From positions 1 through 38,961 of the forward strand of contig NZ_POTY01000030.1 in NCBI RefSeq assembly GCF_003236315.1: a stretch of DNA of 38,961 nucleotides, read 5' to 3'. Positions within the stretch are counted from its first letter, which is position 1; each line of letters opens with the position of its first letter. The notes below the pieces were generated by a model. That model worked only from the letters and a program-made list of their open reading frames with translations, searched no databases and was not told the origin of the DNA. The translations under genes and the position numbers were made by a program. Below are positions 25,324 through 31,676 of this stretch, in pieces. Source of the stretch: Micromonospora craterilacus (GTDB lineage: Bacteria; Actinomycetota; Actinomycetes; Mycobacteriales; Micromonosporaceae).

Positions 25324-26358
25324 TCATGACGGCACCGGTTCCGGATGGCGCAGGAGGCGATCGAGCACGCCGTGCTGGGTGGAGAGCCGGAACGGGGCGA
25401 GCCGGCGAAGGCAGTCGGCGATCAGATCGGCGTGGTCGCTGGTACCAGCGATTTCGGCGAGCCAGCCGACCCGGTGCCGTACGTCGGTGGCGTGCCTGAC
25501 GTGCAGGCTCGCCGGCACGAGTTCGGCGGTGCCGCGGACGCCGGCGGGCAGGAGCGGCATGCAGCCGGCGAGGACCGCTTCAAAGATCCGTTGAGTGATC
25601 TGGCCGGCCTCGGCGTAGCGGTCGGGAAGCAGCAGCACCGTGGCGAGCGCGTCGGCGTGGATCTCGGCGACCTGCGGGAACGGGACCCGACCGACGAAGT
25701 TGAGGCCGGGCCAACGGTGAGTGTCGCTCCACTTACCGGCAATCAGGTGCGGCAGGTGTGCGGCGGCGGGAGCGAAGAACGTGTCGAAGGCCTCGTCACG
25801 GTCGTACTGGTTGCCGACGTAGACCAGCGGCGTCGCGCGGTTCTGGGCAGCGAGCCTGGTGGGGTCGGCGCTGTCGAGGATCGCGTCAGCGACGGGAAAG
25901 AATAGCGGCGTCGCCCCCGGGCTCGGGCGCATGGCCGCTTCGCAGATGGTGACGTTCCTGGTCCGGCGAAGCGGATCCGCCGGGTCGAGCTGCCTGTCCT
26001 TGTCCCAGAGGATCGTCGGGGTGCCGAGCCGGTGGATGTAGTGGGCGACGAGTTCGGCTTGGCGGTGCAGGTCGCAGGTGTGTCCGGGCCTGCCGCACGG
26101 GGTGGTATTGCGGCCGGGGATAGGCCAGCGCCATTCGAGGAACAACGCGTCGAGCTCGGGCAGGCCGACATCCCACCGGTAGCTGCCGGTGAGGTCGAGG
26201 CCGGCGTCGCAGAAGTCACGGTTGAGCTGGAGGAACACGATGTCGTGGCCGGCCTGGCGAAGCCCGTCGACCAGGGGCCGACGGTGGCTACGTCCCCCGT
26301 CGGGGGTGTCGACGACGCCGGGACCGAGGAACCCCCAGAAGCTGTACCCGATCAGCAT
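25324..26358 (-). CDS. GT-B glycosyltransferase (CgeB-like)
   Basis: A 344-residue protein beginning MLIGYSFWGFLGPGVVDTPD. The N-terminal half has donor/acceptor Rossmann features (GRSHRRPLVDGLRQAGHDIV). The C-terminal half reads LVYVGNQYDRDEAF, LNFVGRVPFPQVAEI and RIFEAVLAGCMPLLPA, the nucleotide-sugar-binding pattern of CgeB-type GT-B enzymes. It overlaps the carbamoyltransferase stop by 7 nt. ATG 26358 is preferred; GTG 26370 is in frame. It probably glycosylates the operon's product with the sugar shaped by the epimerase. Confidence 0.75.
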   Translation of the reverse strand: MLIGYSFWGFLGPGVVDTPDGGRSHRRPLVDGLRQAGHDIVFLQLNRDFCDAGLDLTGSYRWDVGLPELDALFLEWRWPIPGRNTTPCGRPGHTCDLHRQAELVAHYIHRLGTPTILWDKDRQLDPADPLRRTRNVTICEAAMRPSPGATPLFFPVADAILDSADPTRLAAQNRATPLVYVGNQYDRDEAFDTFFAPAAAHLPHLIAGKWSDTHRWPGLNFVGRVPFPQVAEIHADALATVLLLPDRYAEAGQITQRIFEAVLAGCMPLLPAGVRGTAELVPASLHVRHATDVRHRVGWLAEIAGTSDHADLIADCLRRLAPFRLSTQHGVLDRLLRHPEPVPS

Positions 26359-28088
26359 TTCCTCACCCACCAGCCCTCGATGAGCAGGGCGTCCAGGCCG
26401 GTTTCGACGAGACAGTCCAGGGCCATGTCCGGGGTGCCGCAGATCGGTTTGCCCTTGATGTTCAACGAGGTGTTGATCAGCACCGGGTGTCCGGTGATCT
26501 CACCGACGGCGGCCAGCACGTTCGCGAGGAACGGGTGCTGCATGCGGGTCACGGTCTGGACCCGGGCGGTGCCGTTGCCGTGCACGATCGCGGGAAGGTG
26601 GGTCCGGGTCAGTTCGGTGACCGGTGCGGCGATGGACATGAACGGCGAGGGCTGGCGAAGCCGCACATAGTCGGCGGCCTTGTCGGCGAGGACCATCGGA
26701 GCGAAAGGGCGGAACGGTTCGCGGAACTTGACCGTGCCGTTCAACCGGTCCACGACCTCGTGGGCGAACGGCGAGGCGAGGATGGAGCGGTTACCCAGCG
26801 CGCGTGGCCCGGCTTCCAGCGGGCCGGTGAAGAGTCCGATGATCGCCCCGTCGGCGAGTTGCCGGGCGAGGTGATGGACCGGGTCGGCCGGGCGTGCGAC
26901 GGTCAGGCCGGGCCGTGGCTCGGCAGGTAGCGCCAGGTCGGGGTACGCCGGACCGAGGTAGCAGCGTCCGCCGATGCCGGTGGGTAAGCGGCCGGTGGCG
27001 TCGAGCCAGACGGCTGCGGCAGCGCCGATCGCGGTGCCCGAATCTCCTGGCGCGGGCGGGATGTGGACCTCGTCGACAATGCCGGCCTGGGCTATCTGCC
27101 CTGCGGCGACGCAGTTCATCGCGACGCCGCCGCCGAGACAGAGCAGACCGGAGCCGGTCAGCCGCGCGGCTCGCCTGGCCAGGTGCAGCATGACCTGCTC
27201 GGTTCGTTCCTGTAGGGCGGCAGCGAGGTCGGCGTGCACCGGTTCGACCGGGGCATCCGGTGGTCGGGGCGGGCAGGCTGCGGTGGTGAACGTCGGGCTC
27301 GTCCGGCGGTACCGGCTGGCCAGCACCCGCAGCGGAAACAGGCCCGGATCGAGGGTGAACCCGTCCCTGGTCAGCCGGATCGCGCGGGACATCAGGTCAC
27401 GGAAGCGTGCCGGGTCGCCGAGGGCAGCCAGCGCCATGACGGTGCCTTCCTCGTCGCCGCGCCGCCAGCCGAGGTGCTCGGTCACGGCGCCGTACGCGTA
27501 GCCGAGCGACGCCGGATCCTTGACGGAGTCGGCCAGACGTAGGCGGAAGGGCTGCTCATCGTGGTATGTGGCGTGCCAGATCGTGGTGGTCTGCAGCTCG
27601 CCGAGACTGTCCACGACCAGGACAGCAGCATCGTCCACCTCGGCGGCGAAGAAGGCATAGAGGGCGTGTGCACGATGGTGCAGCACGGGGACGAGCCGAG
27701 CGAGCGGGAACCGTTGCGACAGATCCCGCATGCGCGCCCGGTAGCGGCGCTGCACGGTGAGGAAGCTGCGTGCGCGTGGAACCGCCCGGCTGCGGGTCGA
27801 GGCCCCCGCCAGATGAGCGGCGAGTTGACCGAGCGCCGACAGGTAGCGGCCACCGTCGAAGTTGTACGCCACCGTCGTCACATCGTTTGCCGTGAGACCG
27901 GCCTGGTCGAGGAGCCAGGCCACGGCTTCGGTGGGGTACGCCTTGCTGTGCTTGACCCCGTCGAGACGTTCCTCTTCGGCGAAGCCGATCAGGTGGCCGT
28001 TGACCAGGAGCGCCGCAGCTGAATCGTGGGTGTAGGCGCAGAGCCCAAGCACCACCTCGTCGTCTCGTGCGGACCGTTCGGCGATCAT
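26352..28088 (-). CDS. O-carbamoyltransferase (NodU/CmcH/TobZ family)
   Basis: A 578-residue enzyme that transfers the carbamoyl group of carbamoyl phosphate, through carbamoyl-adenylate, to a hydroxyl. The Kae1-like N-terminal domain has YTHDSAAALLVNG, EEERLDGVKHSKAYP and the metal ligands in HHRAHA (His137, 138, 141), then VVDSLGE and CLGGGVAMNCVA. The YrdC-like C-terminal domain has GPLEAGPRALGNRSIL, KFREPFRPFAPMV and PVLINTSLNIKGKPI. All blocks are intact and the length is typical. It overlaps the upstream synthase-like gene as ATGA, so the two are translationally coupled, suggesting that the synthase-like product's hydroxymethyl group, or a sugar hydroxyl, is the acceptor. Confidence 0.92.
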   Translation of the reverse strand: MIAERSARDDEVVLGLCAYTHDSAAALLVNGHLIGFAEEERLDGVKHSKAYPTEAVAWLLDQAGLTANDVTTVAYNFDGGRYLSALGQLAAHLAGASTRSRAVPRARSFLTVQRRYRARMRDLSQRFPLARLVPVLHHRAHALYAFFAAEVDDAAVLVVDSLGELQTTTIWHATYHDEQPFRLRLADSVKDPASLGYAYGAVTEHLGWRRGDEEGTVMALAALGDPARFRDLMSRAIRLTRDGFTLDPGLFPLRVLASRYRRTSPTFTTAACPPRPPDAPVEPVHADLAAALQERTEQVMLHLARRAARLTGSGLLCLGGGVAMNCVAAGQIAQAGIVDEVHIPPAPGDSGTAIGAAAAVWLDATGRLPTGIGGRCYLGPAYPDLALPAEPRPGLTVARPADPVHHLARQLADGAIIGLFTGPLEAGPRALGNRSILASPFAHEVVDRLNGTVKFREPFRPFAPMVLADKAADYVRLRQPSPFMSIAAPVTELTRTHLPAIVHGNGTARVQTVTRMQHPFLANVLAAVGEITGHPVLINTSLNIKGKPICGTPDMALDCLVETGLDALLIEGWWVRKC

Positions 28089-29032
28089 CGTCGGCCGCCA
28101 GGCGTGCGTGGGGTGAGGTGGTCGTACCAGCTCGACAGGGCGGTGCCGAGGGGATCCGGAGTGTCTGCGGCGAGCTTGCGTGCCTGGTCGCGCTCATCGG
28201 ATTTCCAGGCCCGGTAGCTGGCGAGAGTCCGGCCGAAGGCGTCCCAGGTCGAGCCGTCGCCAGGGCCGGTGTTGCCAGAGATTGCGCGCTGGAGGAGGGC
28301 ATCGAGGTCGGGCCAGGGCACGGCGACCGGATCCAGTTCCGCAGTTCCCTCGGCGCCCTGCAGGGAAGCGGCGGCTGCCTCTGCGTTGTCGGCGTACAGG
28401 TGCAGGGAATCGACATGGTGGTGGTATTCGCCAAGTTCGACGCCGAGCCAGCCCGCCATCAACTCGTGGATCAGGGTGGTGGTGAAGATGTCGTACGGGA
28501 AGCCGAGCCACAGGTCCTGGCTGCGCATGCTCGTGTGCATGATCAGCTGTCCGTCTCGGATGAAGAACCGGTACCCAAGGGTGCACGGCACGTCGCGGTA
28601 GCCCCGGTGGTCACGGGAGGGGTCGTACAGCTGGATCACCCCTCGCCGTGAATCCCGGTCCTTGAGCAACTGCTGCCGTACCGCGTCGAGCTGGTCGATC
28701 TGGCCGTCCCATCGGCGCAGCCGCGGTCCGTACGCGCCGCGCAGCACGCCGTCGTCGGCGTATATGCGCAGACGGTCGTTGTAGTCGAAGATCCAGGGGG
28801 CGTCGGAACCGGAGAGGATCCAGAGCGCCTCCGCGACCGCGAAGGCGGGATTGATCACCCTGATAGGTGGCACGTCGACGAGGCGCCGCCGGGGATTCGT
28901 GAGGCACAGGTGCGCTCCGATCACCTCGGTCGTGGTGAGGTCACGCGGACAGACGACGCGACCATTGAGCAGTACGGCCTGGCAGGCGGCGGTGAACAGC
29001 TCACTTGCCGAACCAGCGGTCAGCACGATCAT
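28085..29032 (-). CDS. thymidylate-synthase homologue, predicted cytosine-nucleotide 5-hydroxymethylase
   Basis: A 315-residue ThyA-fold enzyme. Nucleophile Cys150 lies in VPCTLGYRFF, the phosphate-binding Arg170 in RSQDLWLGFPYDI, and the sugar-binding His211/Tyr213 in HLY. DSRR (127-130) and Glu68 are kept. From Cys150 to Tyr213 the spacing equals E. coli ThyA (146-209) exactly. Asn177 of ThyA, which reads uracil, is Asp181 here, as in dCMP hydroxymethylase. The active-site Trp80/Trp83 pair appears as Leu88/Tyr91. Those two changes are known to favour cytosine and release of a 5-hydroxymethyl product. CMP versus dCMP cannot be decided. ATG 29032 follows AAGGGAG; the gene is coupled to the carbamoyltransferase. 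Confidence 0.85.
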   Translation of the reverse strand: MIVLTAGSASELFTAACQAVLLNGRVVCPRDLTTTEVIGAHLCLTNPRRRLVDVPPIRVINPAFAVAEALWILSGSDAPWIFDYNDRLRIYADDGVLRGAYGPRLRRWDGQIDQLDAVRQQLLKDRDSRRGVIQLYDPSRDHRGYRDVPCTLGYRFFIRDGQLIMHTSMRSQDLWLGFPYDIFTTTLIHELMAGWLGVELGEYHHHVDSLHLYADNAEAAAASLQGAEGTAELDPVAVPWPDLDALLQRAISGNTGPGDGSTWDAFGRTLASYRAWKSDERDQARKLAADTPDPLGTALSSWYDHLTPRTPGGRR

Positions 29033-29052
29033 GTAAAACTCCCTTGTGGAGG

Positions 29053-30024
29053 TCAGGAGGCAAAGGCGGCGAGACGATCGCCGGAAAGATTGACCAGCCA
29101 GGTGGCCTGGCGAGTAAGACCCTCGCGGAGCCCGACAGTGGGCCAGTAGCCGAGTAGCCGGCCGGCGCGGGTGAGGTCGGCTGCGGTCGCGGCCACGTCG
29201 CCGGGTTGAGCGGACACAACCTTCACCGGCACCTCACGGCCGGTGACCTTGGCCGCCTCGTCGATTACCGCCAGCATCGACACGCTGGCACCGCCGCCGA
29301 TATTGACGACCTCGGCTCGGCCATCGAGGTGACCGGCGGCGAGGGTCGCGGCGATTACATCGCCAACATAGGTGAATTCCCGTCGCTGGCTTCCGTCGCC
29401 GAAGAGCGTGACCGGAAAGCCGGTGTACGCGGCGAACAGGACCCGGCCGATCGCCATATCCGGACGCTGCCGGGGCCCGTACACGGTGAAGTAGCGCAGC
29501 GCCACGACACTCATCGGGCTGTCGGCTCGCCGGGCGTAGGCGAGACAGAGTTGCTCGGCGGCGAGCTTGCTCACCCCGTACGGGGACACCGGGCAGGTTG
29601 GGTCGTCCTCGCGGCTGGGCCGGCCGGCCGGCCCGTAGACGCTCGACGACGAGGCGACGACCAGCCGGCGTACGCTCTGGCGGGCGCAAGCATCGAGCAA
29701 CCGGTGCGTGCCGAGGACGTTGGCCCGGGTGTAGTCGAGGAACTCGCGGCCCCACGAGGGCCGAACGCCGGGTCGGGCGGCGAGGTGGAACACCGTGTCG
29801 CAGCCAGCCACCGCATCCTCAAGCGGGTCGGCGGCCAGGTCCAGGCAGTACGAGGAGAAGAGGCGACTGGCGGCAGCACCAGCCAGGTTCTCGTCCGCCA
29901 ATGGATGCTCGCCGAGTCGGCGGCGGTCCAGGCCGACGACCGTGGTGCCTCTGGCCAGCAGCGCGTCGACCAGGTGTGAGCCGATGAAGCCGGCGGCACC
30001 GGTGACCAGGACGCGAGACATCAT
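29053..30024 (-). CDS. NAD-dependent nucleotide-sugar epimerase/dehydratase (extended SDR)
   Basis: A 323-residue enzyme with the NAD-binding VLVTGAAGFIGSHLVDALL, VFHLAARPGVRPSW, the SSSSVYG serines, catalytic PYGVSKLAAEQ (YxxxK) and RYFTVYGPRQRPDMAI. This fits UDP-glucose/UDP-glucuronate 4-epimerase relatives. It would supply or reshape the sugar used by the glycosyltransferase. Two consecutive ATGs (30024, 30021) follow AAGGAAGAG. The first overlaps the stop of a 60-codon ORF. It is the first enzyme gene of the operon; 20 bases separate it from the synthase homologue. Confidence 0.9.
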   Translation of the reverse strand: MMSRVLVTGAAGFIGSHLVDALLARGTTVVGLDRRRLGEHPLADENLAGAAASRLFSSYCLDLAADPLEDAVAGCDTVFHLAARPGVRPSWGREFLDYTRANVLGTHRLLDACARQSVRRLVVASSSSVYGPAGRPSREDDPTCPVSPYGVSKLAAEQLCLAYARRADSPMSVVALRYFTVYGPRQRPDMAIGRVLFAAYTGFPVTLFGDGSQRREFTYVGDVIAATLAAGHLDGRAEVVNIGGGASVSMLAVIDEAAKVTGREVPVKVVSAQPGDVAATAADLTRAGRLLGYWPTVGLREGLTRQATWLVNLSGDRLAAFAS

Positions 30025-30203
30025 CGCTGCTCTTCCTTTCGCATGGTCTGTTCGAAAAGTCGCTGCCAGACGTGGTTGAACAGGGGCGGGTCGATGCGAG
30101 GGAGATCGACCCGCTCGGCCGCAAGCACCGGCCCAGGGCGGACCGATCTGGTGGAGCTGTTGGCAGTCGTTGCCACGGCGTGGCGAGAGATGTAGAGAGT
30201 CAT
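30021..30203 (-). CDS. 60-residue ORF coupled to the epimerase gene
   Basis: An ATG at 30203 opens a 60-codon frame (MTLYISRHAVATTANSSTRS ... LPRIDPPLFNHVWQRLFEQT) whose TGA overlaps the epimerase start (ATGATG). Tight coupling and a Pro-rich middle followed by an amphipathic, charged tail argue for a translated small protein or leader peptide. The ribosome site is weak (GGGGA ten bases upstream) and no family is recognised. It could be a chance ORF in the leader. Confidence 0.4.
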   Translation of the reverse strand: MTLYISRHAVATTANSSTRSVRPGPVLAAERVDLPRIDPPLFNHVWQRLFEQTMRKEEQR

Positions 30204-30285
30204 CGCCGCCGCGTCCCCAACTCCGCTGTTCGGCACGCGGCCTGGTGTGGCCGGCTGCCCGGGGCGCAGCATCGGAGGCCGGTGT

Positions 30286-30316
30286 GGCGGGCCCGCCGGG
30301 AGCCTGGCGGGCCCGC
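30286..30316 (-). terminator. strong hairpin in the operon leader
   Basis: The palindrome GGCGGGCCCGCC (30286-30297) is followed by a second copy, GGCGGGCCCGC (30306-30316). They pair over 11 bp with an 8-base loop. It lies between the 73-codon and 60-codon ORFs on the minus strand, so it could be an attenuator or an upstream transcript's terminator. Confidence 0.5.
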
Positions 30317-30327
30317 AACCGGGAGGC

Positions 30328-30359
30328 GGCGAGTGCAAAAAAGCCGCCCGTCACTCGCC
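30328..30359 (-). promoter_or_regulatory. hairpin enclosing a T6 tract in the operon leader
   Basis: GGCGAGTG (30328-30335) pairs with CACTCGCC (30352-30359) and loops out an A6 run (T6 on the minus strand). It overlaps the end of the 73-codon ORF. Its proximity to the 30286-30316 hairpin suggests a folded leader. Confidence 0.35.
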
Positions 30360-30572
30360 TGTGCAAGCTCGCTGGCAGTACGCGGGCGAGGAATCAACCT
30401 CACGGCACCGAAGCCGACCGCCGTCGCAGCATTCGGGCTCGGTCGGGGCGACGCATTTTCGGGTCTGTGTGATGTTTCCACCATGAACCTCTCGCTGGGA
30501 CTGGTAGGCGACCACCGAGGCCAGCACGCAGGCGAAATCGATGTTCGGCAATAGCGAACCAGCGCCGTTCAC
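30351..30572 (-). CDS. 73-codon Cys-rich ORF (uncertain)
   Basis: It begins with GTG at 30572, sharing one base with the stop (TAG) of a 24-codon ORF. The product has a hydrophobic stretch (FACVLASVVAY) and a Cys-rich tail with seven Cys, CVAPTEPECCDGG ... CREVD ... YCQRAC. It could be a small secreted or disulphide-rich peptide, or noise; GC3 is only mildly raised. No own ribosome site; it would depend on coupling. Confidence 0.25.
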   Translation of the reverse strand: MNGAGSLLPNIDFACVLASVVAYQSQREVHGGNITQTRKCVAPTEPECCDGGRLRCREVDSSPAYCQRACTGE

Positions 30573-30646
30573 TACCCGGGCCGTTGCGTCTTGACCGCAC
30601 GCACCGGTGGTGTGAGGACGTCCAGCGTTGCCTTTGTGGAGTCCAT
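30572..30646 (-). CDS. 24-codon leader-peptide ORF (uncertain)
   Basis: ATG 30646 is preceded by GGAGGGG at ideal spacing, the best ribosome site in the operon leader. The short peptide begins MDSTKATLDVLTPPVRAVKT and stops at TAG. Its position about 620 bases ahead of the epimerase, before hairpins, suggests a translated leader controlling downstream expression, or a precursor peptide. No family likeness. Confidence 0.35.
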   Translation of the reverse strand: MDSTKATLDVLTPPVRAVKTQRPG

Positions 30647-30942
30647 GGCGCCCCTCCGCACCCGGGTTGCCGGCGATCCGTCGCGAACCTGTTGCTGCCC
30701 ACGCCAAGCCATAGATGCATTACTTATGCCGCCTCCACAATCACCTTTCGCTGGCGCCCCTGGGAACACCGGACTATGGGGAAAGTTATAGGGAGACTTA
30801 GCGGTCGCTAGCCGCCTGAAATGGTCTTTTGGGGTGAGAGACAAGATCGGGATCAGTGCCAAGCGGCAGAATCGGGGGTTACGATCTTGCAGCCAAGGCA
30901 AACGCGCCATGGACCGTGGGCTTCGCGCGTCTCGTCCAGGAG
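30647..30942. other. AT-richer divergent control region of the island
   Basis: This is one of the lowest-GC stretches of the window. It holds a perfect 12-bp palindrome TAGCGGTCGCTA (30799-30810) and AT-rich segments near 30707-30735 and 30785 that could be promoter elements for the minus-strand leader/operon and for the plus-strand pseudogene. I cannot assign -10/-35 boxes with confidence. Confidence 0.4.
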
Positions 30943-31230
30943 GTGCCGGCGGTCAGTCCTACGTGCGTCGTCGCCGACTCGCCGCCGAACTCATCAAACT
31001 ACGAAGGGAACATTCCTACTCTGCCGAGCGACTTTGTATGAGGCGAAGATTGCCAAGCAAAGCTGAGTCGCATCGGGAATGCGAGTTCGGCCCCGATCAG
31101 GACGAGACCATGCGGGTCCTCGACCACTTCCGAATCGACGAGGACCGGCGGGAACAAATAATGACAATCGCTCGCGAGTTTCAGAAAAGCGGATGGTGGG
31201 AGAAGTTCCGCGTCGACCACGGCAGACGCT
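30943..31230 (+). pseudogene. frameshifted, truncated XRE-family (DUF5753-type) regulator
   Basis: Pieces of one protein appear in successive frames: VPAVSPT in one frame from GTG 30943, then VRRRRLAAELIKLRREHSYS in the next from about 30963, then YEAKIAK and KLSRIGNA of the HTH in other frames near 31035-31085, then DETMRVLDHFRIDEDRREQ and QKSGWWEKF back in the earlier frame. Together they spell the N-terminal half of an actinobacterial XRE regulator (VSPTVRRRRL ... SKLSRIE ... GWW). At least three or four single-base indels separate them and the C-terminal DUF5753 domain is absent. AGGAGG lies just ahead of the old start. Confidence 0.75.
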
Positions 31231-31281
31231 CAACGGGGGCCGGAGCACATCGCCGGGCATCACATCACCCTCGTCGCCGCC

Positions 31282-31656
31282 TCAGCGGACCGTGCTCAAC
31301 AATTTCTCGATGTGCTCGAAGATGTCCGCGTCCGTCTCTTGTTGCCAGTCCGGCATGTCCGGCCAATCGACGACGTATGAAGGCTTTGGGTCCGGAAAGT
31401 GTTTGAAAATCTGCGCGATCCAGCAAAGAGCGACGAAACGGCCCTTTTGCTCCCGGCTCAGCTTTGCGGTGGCACCCTCGGCGGTTGCGACGAACTGGCG
31501 GACCTGCTCGTACACAGCGGCGGCGCTTGCCCGTTCCCACTCGGGAGTATCGGCCCAAGGCGCGACGTAGCCCGGCTTCGGCTCGCCGGGATAGTGCCTG
31601 CGGACTCCTGCGATCCACGCCTCGCGGAACACCCGTCCCGGTTCTTCCACCTGCAC
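31282..31656 (-). CDS. conserved protein made of two tandem copies of a Trp/Pro-rich repeat
   Basis: A 124-residue protein. Copy 1 reads AWIAGVRRHYPGEPKPGYVA, then PWADTPEWERASAAAVYEQV. Copy 2 reads CWIAQIFKHFPDPKPSYVVD, then WPDMPDWQQETDADIFEHIE. The shared pattern is WIA-x5-P-x-P-K-P-x-Y-V-x2-W-x-D-x-P-x-W followed by a helix. Similar single motifs occur in actinobacterial hypotheticals; a remote likeness to RyR-type ligand-binding repeats is only a guess. I place the start at GTG 31656 because GAGGAG lies seven bases upstream; a TTG at 31680 is in frame but poorer. It follows the XRE/TPR regulator by 20 bases and is likely co-transcribed with it. Confidence 0.7.
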   Translation of the reverse strand: MQVEEPGRVFREAWIAGVRRHYPGEPKPGYVAPWADTPEWERASAAAVYEQVRQFVATAEGATAKLSREQKGRFVALCWIAQIFKHFPDPKPSYVVDWPDMPDWQQETDADIFEHIEKLLSTVR

Positions 31657-31676
31657 CCTGGTCTCCTCTGGTCGTC

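Noticed and set aside
30834..31406. 190-codon plus-strand frame as an intact gene
   Set aside because: Only parts resemble an XRE regulator and the missing parts lie in other frames; its 3' end is antisense to the two-repeat protein.
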